Of a stretch of DNA of 64,000 bases, positions 7,814 to 17,464 are shown piece by piece; within the stretch, counting starts at the first letter, position 1; every line of letters starts with the position of its first letter. The position numbers and the translations under genes were made by a program. Source of the DNA: an uncultured Bacteroidota bacterium (GTDB lineage: Bacteria > Bacteroidota > Bacteroidia > Flavobacteriales > Flavobacteriaceae); NCBI GenBank assembly GCA_902536935.1, contig CACAZM010000002.1, positions 1-64,000 of the forward strand, in the 5' to 3' direction. The notes under the pieces were generated by a model that was given only the letters and a program-made list of their open reading frames with translations, ran no database searches and was not told the origin of the DNA.

Positions 7814-9286
7814 TCACTCTCCCTCAATATTTTTTTCATAGGCCGAGTGTAGTGTTTGGCTCATTTCAGCAGCAATGCTTAAAAACTCTTTTTTGTTAAC
7901 AACATTTATATTTTCAGCTTTGCTTTCCCTGTGGTCATAAAGCATTTTGTCCAGTATCGAGTTGTCCGCTGCTTTTATAAATTCGGTATAACTAAAGGCA
8001 TTTGTTTTTAATGTATATCCATTTGTTTTTTTGATAAAAACGTGTTTTCTGCCTTCCAGTTCTGGATTTTTCAAAATGGGTACAAGGCTGGTACCGTCCA
8101 ATTGTTCTTTAGGGGCTTTGAGTCCGCACAGTTCAACCAATGTTGGATAAACATCAATCAAGGATGTTAACGCATTTGTTGTTCCATTATTTTTTGACAA
8201 TGGATTGTAAATAATTAGTGGTACTTGTGTAGCTGTGTTGTAATTTGTAAACTTAGCCCACAGTGTATGTTCTTGTAAGTTGAATCCATGGTCTGACACT
8301 AAAACCACAATAGTGCTTTCGGATAACTGTTGATCCTCTAATTCCTTTAGAATTTTTCCAATCAAAGCATCGGTGTAAGATACCGTGGCATAATAACCGT
8401 GTATTAAATCAATGGCCAAGCTGTCGGAGACCTGCCCTTGTTTTGGGATGTTTGAGTAACTACGCATTTCACCCCAGTTGCTAATGCTTATTTTTGGGGC
8501 ATCTTTTGGAATGTAATTGTAATTTTCCGGCTGCTTAATATTTTTTCTGTCGTATAAATCCCAGTATTTTTTAGGAGCATTAAAAGGTAAATGTGTGTTA
8601 ATAAATCCTGCGGTTAAAAAAAATGGCTTTTGATTTTTTTTTAGTTGTCTGAGATCTCGAATTAACTTTTCGGTTAGTAAACCATCAATATAAGTGCTGT
8701 CAGAAACGTCTGCACTTTCATAAGCAGGACCTGTGTCAGTTGCCTTATAGTGCATCCGATTTTCAGGGTCATGATAATCTTTCCATAAGGATTGCCAATA
8801 ATCAGTAGGCACCAAGCCACTATCATTTTCATCAAAAGCGTATGGTCGCCAAACTTCATCCCAGTCGCTTTCTCTGTCGTCTAAATGGTGGTAAATTTTT
8901 CCATTTGAAATGGTTGTGTAGCCATTGTTTTTAAACAATTGAGGCAGGGTTATGACGTCCGGTGTTTCCCTTTCAACAAAGGTGTTGTAATCTAAAAATC
9001 TATTTTTTGTGGGCAACATTCCCGTCAACATGCTTGCGCGAGATGCCCCACAAACCGGCACATTACAATATGCGTTGGTGAATTTAATGCCCTTTTCTGC
9101 CAGCGCATCAATATTAGGAGATTGTATGTAAGTTACCCCATAACTGGACAGTTCAGGACGCAAATCATCTACATATATCAACAGTACATTTGGTTTCTCT
9201 GGGAATTGACAGAGGACGATTCCTTTAAAATTAGATAAGATTAAAACGGAAAGGAGGCATAGTTTTTTTATAATTAAATTATTCAT
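7814..9286 (-). CDS. Secreted S1-family sulfatase (iduronate-2-sulfatase-like)
   Basis: Predicted sulfate-ester hydrolase. A signal peptide (about 1-26) is followed by KPNVLLIYVDDLRPEL, with Asp40 and Asp41 as calcium ligands. The sulfatase signature CGASR (79-83) has Cys79 as the residue converted to formylglycine. SDHGFNLQEH, a later metal-site segment, is present. The VDDLRP opening and 490-residue length resemble iduronate-2-sulfatase-like subfamilies used on algal or animal sulfated glycans. No SusC/SusD pair or maturase gene is in the window. It lies 82 nt downstream of the TonB-dependent receptor gene on the same strand, so co-transcription is possible. The substrate is not predictable. 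Confidence 0.93.
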   Translation of the reverse strand: MNNLIIKKLCLLSVLILSNFKGIVLCQFPEKPNVLLIYVDDLRPELSSYGVTYIQSPNIDALAEKGIKFTNAYCNVPVCGASRASMLTGMLPTKNRFLDYNTFVERETPDVITLPQLFKNNGYTTISNGKIYHHLDDRESDWDEVWRPYAFDENDSGLVPTDYWQSLWKDYHDPENRMHYKATDTGPAYESADVSDSTYIDGLLTEKLIRDLRQLKKNQKPFFLTAGFINTHLPFNAPKKYWDLYDRKNIKQPENYNYIPKDAPKISISNWGEMRSYSNIPKQGQVSDSLAIDLIHGYYATVSYTDALIGKILKELEDQQLSESTIVVLVSDHGFNLQEHTLWAKFTNYNTATQVPLIIYNPLSKNNGTTNALTSLIDVYPTLVELCGLKAPKEQLDGTSLVPILKNPELEGRKHVFIKKTNGYTLKTNAFSYTEFIKAADNSILDKMLYDHRESKAENINVVNKKEFLSIAAEMSQTLHSAYEKNIEGE

Positions 9287-9368
9287 CCAACAAATCTAAA
9301 TAAATTGAAATAATATTTGATTGTCTAAGGGGGACCTTGTGTAGCTCCGTTTTATTATTAATTTTTTA

Positions 9369-11336
9369 TTAAAATCCAGCTTTTAACGATAATAGAATTT
9401 GCCTTCCTGGTGCAGGTTCGTAAAACCGGTTTCCAAATGCATTGATTCTAATATTGTCAAAATAATTTGTGGCAGTAAGGTTGTACACAGAGAACCCAAT
9501 TGTAATGGGAGTATATTCAAGATTAAATTGTTTTTGGATTTCCAAATTTGAAATACTATAGTGATCAATACTAACCTCATTGGAATTATCTGCAAAATAT
9601 TCACCGATAAAACTACTATTAATGAAGATTTTCCAATTGTTTTTGTTGTATGTCCAACGTAGGTTTGTGGTTGTGTTAGGTAACCCAGGCAGATTTTTTA
9701 AGACTCCCTTTTCTAAAAATTTATAGGAAGCTAATGATACGCCGCCATTTAGCATATGATTTTTAAAAGTAATAAATGAAGCATCAACCTCGATTCCATA
9801 ACGCGTAGATTCTCCTAGATTCCGATAAAAATTTTGATCAGGGAAATCTTCCAACTCATAACGAATCAACTCATTTGTTGCGGTTGTGTAAAAGGCAACT
9901 ACTTCCCAACGACAGAAAGGATTTTGTTTTCTAAAGCCAAAATCCAAGCTGTTAAATGACATGGGTTGAATCTCTGGATTAAAACCACTGCCATAAGGAT
10001 TGGCTGAAAGTTCACTCAGAGAGGGGACCTCAAACCCCGATCCCAAAGAAACAAACCATGCTGTTTTAGGGCTTGACTTCCACAAAAGGCCAAGATGGGG
10101 TGAAAATCGACTAAATTGACGTTCATATCTTTGCTCACTTATCGCAAAATAATCATCAAGTGCGACTTGATTGTTGTCATATCGAATGCCAAGGTCAAAA
10201 ATAGACTTCCCAACAGAAACTGACCAAATAGCAAATCCGCTGGCAGAGGAAAAACGCTCAATCTGATTCATGGTTTGCTCTCCTTTCATTCCTGTGCGAT
10301 TTGCATATCGCCTGCGATGGTCTCGCTGATTTTGAAAATCAAGTCCCAAAATTCCTTGACCAAAGCGGTTCTTTGCTGAGGTACGGTACAGCACCATTCC
10401 CCCATAAAAATCTCTCTCAAGTTTGATTATGCCCCCGTTTTCAAAGGGAAGCTTTCCGTCAAAAACTCTGGGGCTAAAATGCAAAGTGGTTTCTAGTTCT
10501 CCACTTTGGTAGGGGGTTTTGTAATGCCATGCAATTTGAGATTGGCGAACGCTCTCTCCAGCATCAAAGATAATGTTTCTTTCTCGCCCTTGTGATCGAT
10601 TGCGATTGACTTCCTCAAGCGTGAGACCACCTGAGTCGAAAGCATAGGGACTGTCAAAGTGGAGTATAGACAGCTTGTGTAAAACCTCGTTTTTTTGGTG
10701 AGTAAACTTGACATAGGTACTTTTATTTTCAAAACCTGCATGCTTGCGATAACCATCTAACTTGTGATAGTTCAAAGAACCCATGATTTTAGAATTGTCA
10801 GACAGATTATGATGGATCGTTGCATCTGTAGAAAATAAGCCGTAGTTACCATGTTGAAGGCGGATATTTGCTTGGTTTTGATTTGTATTATCCGTAAAAA
10901 AGGAAAGTACACCACCTGCTGCATTCCCATGTCGGGATCCAGCTGGGTTTCGAATAATTTCACTTTGTTGAATAAGATGAAGGGGCAAATGGTCGATTTG
11001 ACTTTGTCCGTCAGGGGTTGTTTGGGGAATACCATCTAAAAGAATCCGAATCCCACGTACGCCAAAGGATGCCCGTGACCCAAAACCGCGTATCGAAATT
11101 CGATAGTCTTGCGCTGCATTGCTATTGTTTGTCAGCCATACACCAGGCACATTGTTGAGCTCTTGCTCAATAGAACGAAAATTACCATTGTTAGACCAAG
11201 TACTTATCGTTACTGGCAGTGCATTCTCACCAGTGAGTAGTAAGGAAGATTTGACAACAACTTCTTCCAAGTCAAGCGTGTCTTGTGCGGAGGTGACCGC
11301 AAAACATATCACAATGAAAAATAATGTTCTCAACAT
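9369..11336 (-). CDS. TonB-dependent outer-membrane receptor
   Basis: A 655-residue outer-membrane beta-barrel. After a signal peptide (ends near TSAQ, residue 17) comes a TonB-box-like segment and a plug domain with VPGVWLTNN and the RISIRGFGSRASFGVRGIRILLDGIPQTTPDG signature region. The barrel ends in LLSLKAGF with the usual terminal aromatic. There is no N-terminal carboxypeptidase-regulatory domain and no adjacent SusD, so it resembles FecA-type iron or siderophore and cobalamin receptors more than a SusC glycan importer. The start codon is only 3 nt beyond the rimM stop, so it probably depends on the rpsP-rimM transcript. The substrate is unknown. Confidence 0.9.
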   Translation of the reverse strand: MLRTLFFIVICFAVTSAQDTLDLEEVVVKSSLLLTGENALPVTISTWSNNGNFRSIEQELNNVPGVWLTNNSNAAQDYRISIRGFGSRASFGVRGIRILLDGIPQTTPDGQSQIDHLPLHLIQQSEIIRNPAGSRHGNAAGGVLSFFTDNTNQNQANIRLQHGNYGLFSTDATIHHNLSDNSKIMGSLNYHKLDGYRKHAGFENKSTYVKFTHQKNEVLHKLSILHFDSPYAFDSGGLTLEEVNRNRSQGRERNIIFDAGESVRQSQIAWHYKTPYQSGELETTLHFSPRVFDGKLPFENGGIIKLERDFYGGMVLYRTSAKNRFGQGILGLDFQNQRDHRRRYANRTGMKGEQTMNQIERFSSASGFAIWSVSVGKSIFDLGIRYDNNQVALDDYFAISEQRYERQFSRFSPHLGLLWKSSPKTAWFVSLGSGFEVPSLSELSANPYGSGFNPEIQPMSFNSLDFGFRKQNPFCRWEVVAFYTTATNELIRYELEDFPDQNFYRNLGESTRYGIEVDASFITFKNHMLNGGVSLASYKFLEKGVLKNLPGLPNTTTNLRWTYNKNNWKIFINSSFIGEYFADNSNEVSIDHYSISNLEIQKQFNLEYTPITIGFSVYNLTATNYFDNIRINAFGNRFYEPAPGRQILLSLKAGF

Positions 11337-11339
11337 CCT

Positions 11340-11864
11340 TTAGGAATCTAAATCTAGCAAGCCTTCTGGGATGGAAAGATAAAGTTGTTTTTCTTTTTTG
11401 TCAAATTTTTGGATAAGCTCGTCTACCAATGGAATCAGGATTTGCCTGTTATTGTGTTCGACTTCTAACAAAACCTGTGATGAGGCATCATTAACGCCCT
11501 TTATTATTCCAATAGGGCGTTGCAGTGAGTCGATAACTTCAAAACCAATGATTTCATGAAAATAAAATTGGTCGTCAGCGAGTTTAGGAAGCTGATCAAG
11601 AGGAAGATACACTGATTTTCCAATGATCATATCGGCTTGCTTTTCAGAGTTGATACCTTCGAGAGAAACGCGGAGGAGTTGAGATTTATGGAACTGAACC
11701 TTGGTTGTGAAATAGGGAATTAGACAGGACTTGTCTTCTAAAAGAACCGATTGAAGTGATAGATAAGTTTCTGGATCATCCGTGTCGAGTTTGATCAACA
11801 CCTCACCTTTGAAGCTGTATTTAGCGACTACTTTTCCTAAATAGAAGCAGTCTTCTTTACGCAT
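11340..11864 (-). CDS. rimM: Ribosome maturation factor RimM
   Basis: Assists maturation of the 30S subunit, binding S19 and acting on the 16S rRNA head domain. The N-terminal RimM barrel begins CFYLGKVVAKYSFKGEVLIKLDTDDP. The PRC-like C-terminal domain includes FYFHEIIGFEVIDSLQRPIGIIKGVND and ILIPLVDELI. At 174 residues it has normal length. It follows rpsP by 24 nt, the conserved order in many bacteria, and is followed after 3 nt by the TonB-dependent receptor gene. Confidence 0.94.
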   Translation of the reverse strand: MRKEDCFYLGKVVAKYSFKGEVLIKLDTDDPETYLSLQSVLLEDKSCLIPYFTTKVQFHKSQLLRVSLEGINSEKQADMIIGKSVYLPLDQLPKLADDQFYFHEIIGFEVIDSLQRPIGIIKGVNDASSQVLLEVEHNNRQILIPLVDELIQKFDKKEKQLYLSIPEGLLDLDS

Positions 11865-11888
11865 GTTCTTTTAGTCTTGGCTATCCAT

Positions 11889-12572
11889 TTATGAAGCATC
11901 AGTAGCAGGCGCTTCTTCTTGTGCTTCGTCTTCAGTAGCAGCTTCTTCAGCTGGTGCTTCTTCAGCGGCTGTCGCTTCTTCTTGTGCTTCGGCTTCAGGA
12001 GCAACTTCTTCGGTTGGTGCTTCTTCAGCGGCTGTCGCTTCTTCCTGTGCTTCGGCTTCAGGAGCATCTTCTTCAGTTGGTGCTTCTTCAGCAGCTGGCG
12101 CTTCTACCTGTGCTTCAGAAACAGCAGCAGCTGCAGCTTCTTTACGTTTTGTACTCGCTTCTTTTTCTGCAGCTATAACAGCAGCACGAGACTTCTCCGC
12201 TTCGGAGTTAATTTTTTTCAGGATAGTTTCGTTTTTACTTTCTTTGTCTTTAAGCCAAGCCTGAAATTTTGCATTGGCATCATCTTGAGTGAGCGCACCT
12301 TTGTGCACCCCATTGATAAGGTGGTTTTTAAGCATGGCACCTTTTTCAGAAAGTAAGTTGCGAGCTGTATCGGAGGGCTGTGCCCCATTTTGCAACCAAT
12401 TTACTGCACGATCTAAATCCAACTCAACAGTAGCTGGAAGTGTATTTGGATTATAAATTCCTAATTTTTCAAGATATCGGCCGTCTCTTTTTGCGCGAGA
12501 GTCTGCTGCTACGATCCAATAAATGGGTTTACCTTTTTTTCCGTGTCTTTGGAGACGAATACGTACTGGCAT
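11889..12572 (-). CDS. rpsP: 30S ribosomal protein S16 with long repetitive acidic tail
   Basis: The first 85 or so residues are canonical S16: MPVRIRLQRHGKKGKPIYWIV, then ADSRAKRDGRYLEKLGIYNP and the LDLDRAVNWLQNGAQPSDT region. The protein continues to 227 residues, more than twice a standard S16. A charged helical linker (about 95-150) is followed by an Ala/Glu tail with three 21-residue tandem units and a short ATDAS end. Extended S16 proteins are common in Bacteroidota, but the repeat count is probably variable. A consensus promoter lies upstream, and rimM follows after 24 nt. Confidence 0.95.
   Translation of the reverse strand: MPVRIRLQRHGKKGKPIYWIVAADSRAKRDGRYLEKLGIYNPNTLPATVELDLDRAVNWLQNGAQPSDTARNLLSEKGAMLKNHLINGVHKGALTQDDANAKFQAWLKDKESKNETILKKINSEAEKSRAAVIAAEKEASTKRKEAAAAAVSEAQVEAPAAEEAPTEEDAPEAEAQEEATAAEEAPTEEVAPEAEAQEEATAAEEAPAEEAATEDEAQEEAPATDAS
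11907..12095 (-). repeat. Three 63-bp tandem repeats in rpsP
   Basis: Three consecutive 63-nt units (12033-12095, 11970-12032, 11907-11969) encode variants of AAEEAPTEEVAPEAEAQEEAT. The first two differ by one residue (D/V); the third has diverged. The reading frame is preserved. Confidence 0.85.
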
Positions 12573-12618
12573 TTCAAATTAATTTGTGAAGTTCTAAACT
12601 TCTGTTATTAATGAGGGG

Positions 12619-12648
12619 CAAATGTACATTTTTTTTAGAAATATACAA
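12619..12648 (-). promoter_or_regulatory. rpsP-rimM promoter
   Basis: On the minus strand TTG (12648-12646), a 19-bp spacer and TACATTTG (12626-12619) match the Bacteroidota consensus. The predicted start lies about 40 nt before the rpsP ATG. Confidence 0.7.
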
Positions 12649-12724
12649 GCGTTAATAACTTCTCGTTTTTCAGCAGCATTTTGGAGGTTGAGTTATTTAT
12701 TTTTATGAAGTTTTTTAAGCAAGG

Positions 12725-15700
12725 ATGTATTTAGTTTTTGACACAGAAACAACAGGCCTACCCCAGAATTGGAATGCACCACTTTCGGACAGCGAAAATT
12801 GGCCTCGTTGTGTGCAGATAGCATGGCAATTACATGCTCCTAACGGGCGAATGATTTCTCATAACGATTTTATCATAACTGCTGATGGATTTGATATTCC
12901 TTTTGAGTCTGAAAAAGTCCATGGAATTTCCACAGCACTAGCAAAAAGAGATGGTACAGAAATAAAAACTGTAGTAGAATCTTTTTTAGCAGTTGTAGAT
13001 CAAGCTGATTTTCTGGTGGGTCACAATTTAAAGTTTGATCTTAATATCATGGGAGCCGAATTATTGCGATTGGGGATGGAAAATACCCTCGCTGAAAAAG
13101 CGATTTTGGATACTTGTACTGAAGACACAGCTTTATTATGTGAACTCCCTGGCGGGAGAGGAGGGAAGTTTAAACTCCCAACCCTTGGTGAACTGTACCA
13201 TTTTTTGTTTCAGGATTCGTTTGAAGAAGCGCATAACGCAACAGCTGATGTTGAAGCAACTGCTCGGGTTTTTATCGAGTTGATACGACAAAACAAATTC
13301 ACACAAACTGAGTTGCTACAATCTACGCAAGACGTTAAAAATACTTATGTTGACACTGTTCCACTAGCGGGCTTGGAACACCGAAACTTACACAAGGAAA
13401 CAGCTGCTTTACTTTCGCCTCAAAAACCAGATCTTAGCTTTGAAGAAACCCAAGTACAGACCCTACCGTTTTGCCACCTTCATACCCATACACAGTTTTC
13501 GGTTCTTCAATCTACTATTTCCATTCCAAAACTAGTTCAAGAAGCGGCGTCGATGAATATGCCAGCGGTTGCTATTACAGATATTGGTAATCTGATGGGC
13601 GCCTTTCACTTTGTCAAAGAAGTAGATAAACACAACAAATCCCTTGAAGAAAGTGCTGGAAAGCCCATTAAACCAATTATTGGAATCACCCTTAACGTTT
13701 GTGCGGACCACCTCGATAGATCTCATCGAGATGATGGCTTTCAAATTGTTCTGATTGCAAAAAACAAAAATGGTTATCACAACCTAGCCAAGCTTACATC
13801 AATCGCCCACACAAAAGGGTTTTATTATGTACCTCGTGTTGATCGGGAGATGATCCTTAACTACAAGGAAGATATTATTGTTTTGACTGGAAATCTGTAC
13901 GGAGAAGTGCCCTACAAGGTTCTCAATGTTGGTGCACAACAAGCTGAGGATTCTCTGCTGTGGTGGAAAGAACATTTTGGATCAGATTTATATATCGAAT
14001 TGATGCGTCACAATCAGGAGGACGAAACTCGAGTCAATTCAACTTTGGTTGAATTGGCAAACAAGCACGGTGTCAAAATGATTGCTTCAAATAGTTGCTA
14101 TTATCTGAAAAAGGAGGAAGCAAATGCGCATGATATTTTGTTGTGTGTCAAGGATGGCGAAAAACAGTCAACGCCCATAGGAAGAGGTCGTGGTTACAGA
14201 TATGGTCTTCCAAATCAGGAATATTATTTTAAATCTCCTAGGGAGATGACCCAATTATTTTCAGATATTCCCGAAGCCATCTACAATATTCATGAGGTAA
14301 TCGAAAAAATAGATCCCTTTGCTTTGGCTCGAGATGTTTTACTCCCAAAGTTTGATATCCCCTCAGAATTTGTTGTTTCTGAGGATAAAGAGGATGGTGG
14401 TAAAAGAGGGGAGAATGCCTATTTGAGGCATCTTACATTGCAAGGAGCAAATTTACGCTATGCTGAGCTAACCAAAGAGATTCAGGAACGGATTGACTTT
14501 GAACTGAGTGTTATCGAAAACACTGGATATCCAGGGTATTTTTTGATTGTACAAGATTTGATAGCAGCTGCTCGCTCTTTGGATGTCTCCGTTGGTCCAG
14601 GTCGAGGATCTGCAGCTGGATCTGTGGTCGCATATTGTTTACAAATCACAAACATTGATCCTATTGCATACGATCTACTTTTTGAGCGATTTTTGAATCC
14701 GGACCGTGTGAGTATGCCCGATATCGACATCGATTTTGATGATGAAGGTCGTTCAAAAGTGATGGATTATGTTGTTGAGAAATATGGAGCAAATCAGGTT
14801 GCACAAATTGTAACTTATGGCACCATGGCTGCAAAATCTTCAGTACGAGATACGGCTCGAGTATTGGATCTTCCACTTGTTGATGCTGATCGCCTTGCCA
14901 AGCTGATTCCAAATTTAAAACTCAATACCATTCTTACGGCGGAAACCACCACTCTCAAAGAAGATCTAAGAGCAGATGAATTTCAACGGGTGGAGCAATT
15001 GAAAGAGATTGCAAAAGGGGATGACCTAGAGTCTCAAACGCTAACACAGGCACAGATTTTAGAGGGGTCACTGCGAAACACAGGTACCCACGCTTGTGGG
15101 GTAATTATTACTCCTGAAGACATCAGTAATTTGGTTCCAGTGGCTACGGCAAAGGATTCGGATTTGGTGGTTACGCAATACGACAATGCAGTTGTGGAAA
15201 GTGCAGGTCTGTTGAAAATGGATTTTTTAGGACTCAAAACTTTAACACTCATAAAGGATACAGTAAAGTTGATCAAATATCGATACAATATTACTCTAAT
15301 CCCTGATGATTTTCCTTTGGATGATGAGGCGACATACAACTTATTTCAACGTGGGGAAACCGTTGGAATATTTCAGTATGAAAGTGTTGGGATGCAACGC
15401 TATTTACGAGAACTTAAACCAAATAAATTTGAAGATTTAATTGCGATGAATGCCTTATATCGACCCGGTCCCTTGGAATATATTCCTAGCTTTATTCGCC
15501 GCAAAAATGGTGATGAAGAAATCCAGTATGATCTGCCAGAAATGAAGCATCACTTGCAGCAGACTTATGGTATAACCGTCTATCAGGAGCAAGTAATGTT
15601 GTTGTCTCAGGAATTAGCTGGCTTTAGCAAGGGTGAGGCAGATGTTTTGAGAAAGGCAATGGGGAAAAAGATTTTTTCTCTACTTGAAAAACTCAAGCCA

Positions 15701-17035
15701 AAATTTATCAATGGAGGAAAAAAGCGAGGTCATGATCCTGATGTTCTTGAAAAAATTTGGAAGGATTGGGAGGCATTTGCTTCTTATGCATTTAACAAAT
15801 CGCACTCCACTTGCTATGCTTGGATTGCGTACCAAACCGCGTATTTAAAGGCTAATTATCCAGCCGAGTATATGGCGGCTGTGTTATCAAATAACATGAA
15901 TGACATCAAACAAGTTAGCTTTTTTATGGAGGAATGCCGAAGAATGGGTGTTCCAGTTCTTGGACCCGATGTTAACGAATCGTTTTACAAGTTCACTGTA
16001 AACAACAACAAAGCAATCCGATTTGGTATGGGTGCAATTAAAGGGGTTGGTCAAGGTGCTGTAGATAGTATTGTCGATGGTCGAAAAGATAAGCCATATG
16101 TTTCTCTCTTTGACATGACAAAACGAGTGGATTTACGTGCTGCAAATAAAAAAACATTTGAGAGTTTGATTTTGGCAGGTGGTATTGACTCTTTTGGGGA
16201 CAATCATCGTGCGCAATACTTTCAGGATAAAGGGGATGGGGTTTCTTTTTTGGAAAAAGCACTCCGGTTCGGCGCTAATTTTCAAGAACATCAAAACTCG
16301 TCACAGGTTAGTTTGTTTGGTGAGGATAGTGAAGCATCGCTTAATGAACCTGAAATCCCAGAATGTGAGCCATGGGGGACTTTACACGAACTTAAGCAAG
16401 AAAAAGAAGTAGTAGGGATTTATTTGTCTGGTCATCCCTTAGATGATTTCACGTACAGCTTTAATCATTTTTGCAATGCGCGTGTTGGTTTGTTTAACGA
16501 CCTTGATCCATTGGTTAACAAAGAATTGACATTTGGTGGAATTGTTGGTGAAGTCGAACATAGGATTTCAAAAAACGGCAAGGGTTGGGCGATCTTCCAA
16601 TTGGAGGATTATGAAGACACGTTTAGCTTTCGAATTTTTGGAGAAGAGTATCTAAAGTTTCGTCACCAATTGGTGGAGAATAATTTTGTGCATGTGAAGG
16701 CGTTTGTCCGGCCAGGTTGGGTTAATCAGGAGACAGGAAAGACGGGAGATCCACGCATACAATTTAACGATTTTCGGCAGTTGCAAGACGCCATAAGCAC
16801 TTATGCCAAAAAACTGACATTGAAAATCAATATCAATCAGTTTGAAAAAGAGAAGTTATCACTATTGACAAAAACTATCAAAGCTCATAAGGGTGATCAC
16901 AAATTGGACATTGCTTTTTATGATCTAAACCAACAAATCAAACTTGTTATGCATAGCCGAAAGAAGAAGGTGAACATTAGTAAGGAGCTTCTTGCGGATT
17001 TAGATGAACAACAAATCCATTTTAAGCTGAATTAG
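12725..17035 (+). CDS. dnaE: DNA polymerase III alpha subunit with fused N-terminal 3'-5' exonuclease
   Basis: Replicative C-family polymerase of 1,436 residues. Residues 1-195 are a DnaQ-like DEDDh exonuclease, with D6 and E8 in FDTETTG, HNLKFDLN, and AHNATADVEAT. A PHP domain begins near 250 (HLHTHTQFSV). The polymerase core has GPGRGSAAGS near 618 and the catalytic PDIDIDF at 665-671. Helix-hairpin-helix and OB-fold regions follow. DnaE normally recruits proofreading as a separate subunit. The fused form is known in Bacteroidota and is intact here. It is divergent from rpsP with a 152-bp spacer, and trxA follows with its own promoter. Confidence 0.96.
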   Translation: MYLVFDTETTGLPQNWNAPLSDSENWPRCVQIAWQLHAPNGRMISHNDFIITADGFDIPFESEKVHGISTALAKRDGTEIKTVVESFLAVVDQADFLVGHNLKFDLNIMGAELLRLGMENTLAEKAILDTCTEDTALLCELPGGRGGKFKLPTLGELYHFLFQDSFEEAHNATADVEATARVFIELIRQNKFTQTELLQSTQDVKNTYVDTVPLAGLEHRNLHKETAALLSPQKPDLSFEETQVQTLPFCHLHTHTQFSVLQSTISIPKLVQEAASMNMPAVAITDIGNLMGAFHFVKEVDKHNKSLEESAGKPIKPIIGITLNVCADHLDRSHRDDGFQIVLIAKNKNGYHNLAKLTSIAHTKGFYYVPRVDREMILNYKEDIIVLTGNLYGEVPYKVLNVGAQQAEDSLLWWKEHFGSDLYIELMRHNQEDETRVNSTLVELANKHGVKMIASNSCYYLKKEEANAHDILLCVKDGEKQSTPIGRGRGYRYGLPNQEYYFKSPREMTQLFSDIPEAIYNIHEVIEKIDPFALARDVLLPKFDIPSEFVVSEDKEDGGKRGENAYLRHLTLQGANLRYAELTKEIQERIDFELSVIENTGYPGYFLIVQDLIAAARSLDVSVGPGRGSAAGSVVAYCLQITNIDPIAYDLLFERFLNPDRVSMPDIDIDFDDEGRSKVMDYVVEKYGANQVAQIVTYGTMAAKSSVRDTARVLDLPLVDADRLAKLIPNLKLNTILTAETTTLKEDLRADEFQRVEQLKEIAKGDDLESQTLTQAQILEGSLRNTGTHACGVIITPEDISNLVPVATAKDSDLVVTQYDNAVVESAGLLKMDFLGLKTLTLIKDTVKLIKYRYNITLIPDDFPLDDEATYNLFQRGETVGIFQYESVGMQRYLRELKPNKFEDLIAMNALYRPGPLEYIPSFIRRKNGDEEIQYDLPEMKHHLQQTYGITVYQEQVMLLSQELAGFSKGEADVLRKAMGKKIFSLLEKLKPKFINGGKKRGHDPDVLEKIWKDWEAFASYAFNKSHSTCYAWIAYQTAYLKANYPAEYMAAVLSNNMNDIKQVSFFMEECRRMGVPVLGPDVNESFYKFTVNNNKAIRFGMGAIKGVGQGAVDSIVDGRKDKPYVSLFDMTKRVDLRAANKKTFESLILAGGIDSFGDNHRAQYFQDKGDGVSFLEKALRFGANFQEHQNSSQVSLFGEDSEASLNEPEIPECEPWGTLHELKQEKEVVGIYLSGHPLDDFTYSFNHFCNARVGLFNDLDPLVNKELTFGGIVGEVEHRISKNGKGWAIFQLEDYEDTFSFRIFGEEYLKFRHQLVENNFVHVKAFVRPGWVNQETGKTGDPRIQFNDFRQLQDAISTYAKKLTLKININQFEKEKLSLLTKTIKAHKGDHKLDIAFYDLNQQIKLVMHSRKKKVNISKELLADLDEQQIHFKLN

Positions 17036-17082
17036 TTGTTTTTGGAAATCGATATGTACTGTTAAATCCATTAACATATGAT

Positions 17083-17111
17083 TTTGAAAAGATTTTAAAA
17101 CCGTACTTTTG
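17083..17111 (+). promoter_or_regulatory. trxA promoter
   Basis: TTTG (17083-17086), a 17-bp spacer and TACTTTTG (17104-17111) match the Bacteroidota consensus. This places transcription start near 17118 and rules out the upstream in-frame ATG at 17109. Confidence 0.65.
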
Positions 17112-17129
17112 ATACTTAAAAATAAAAAA

Positions 17130-17447
17130 ATGGCTTTAGAAATTACAGATGCAACTTTTGACAATATTGTTTTACAATCCGAAAAACCTGTCTTGGTTGA
17201 TTTTTGGGCAGCTTGGTGTGGTCCTTGCCGCATGGTTGGACCGATCATTGATGAATTAAGCAACGACTATGATGGTAAAGCTATTGTCGGTAAAGTGGAC
17301 GTTGATAGCAACCAAGAGTTTGCTGCCAAATATGGAGTTCGCAATATCCCAACTGTTTTGTTATTTAAGAATGGGGAACTTGTTGATCGAAAAGTAGGTG
17401 TATCCCCAAAACAAGTTTACGCAGAGGCCATTGACAGTGCTTTATAG
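17130..17447 (+). CDS. trxA: Thioredoxin
   Basis: A cytoplasmic 105-residue thioredoxin that reduces protein disulfides. The redox motif WCGPC has C30 and C33 within VLVDFWAAWCGPCRMVGP. The conserved cis-proline loop is NIPTVLLFKNGE. There is no signal peptide. The ATG at 17130 follows a consensus promoter at 17083-17111. It is a monocistronic gene between dnaE and tRNA-Asp. Confidence 0.96.
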   Translation: MALEITDATFDNIVLQSEKPVLVDFWAAWCGPCRMVGPIIDELSNDYDGKAIVGKVDVDSNQEFAAKYGVRNIPTVLLFKNGELVDRKVGVSPKQVYAEAIDSAL

Positions 17448-17464
17448 GATATTTGTACTGAGTA

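Noticed and set aside
7814-11336. Polysaccharide utilisation locus with SusC/SusD
   Set aside because: The receptor lacks the SusC N-terminal domain and no SusD-like lipoprotein is present, so sulfatase plus receptor is not enough to call one.
11919-12356. 145-codon ORF antisense to rpsP
   Set aside because: Its Cys/Phe/Ser-rich sequence is a mirror of the Glu/Ala repeat codons of rpsP on the other strand; no start context or family features.
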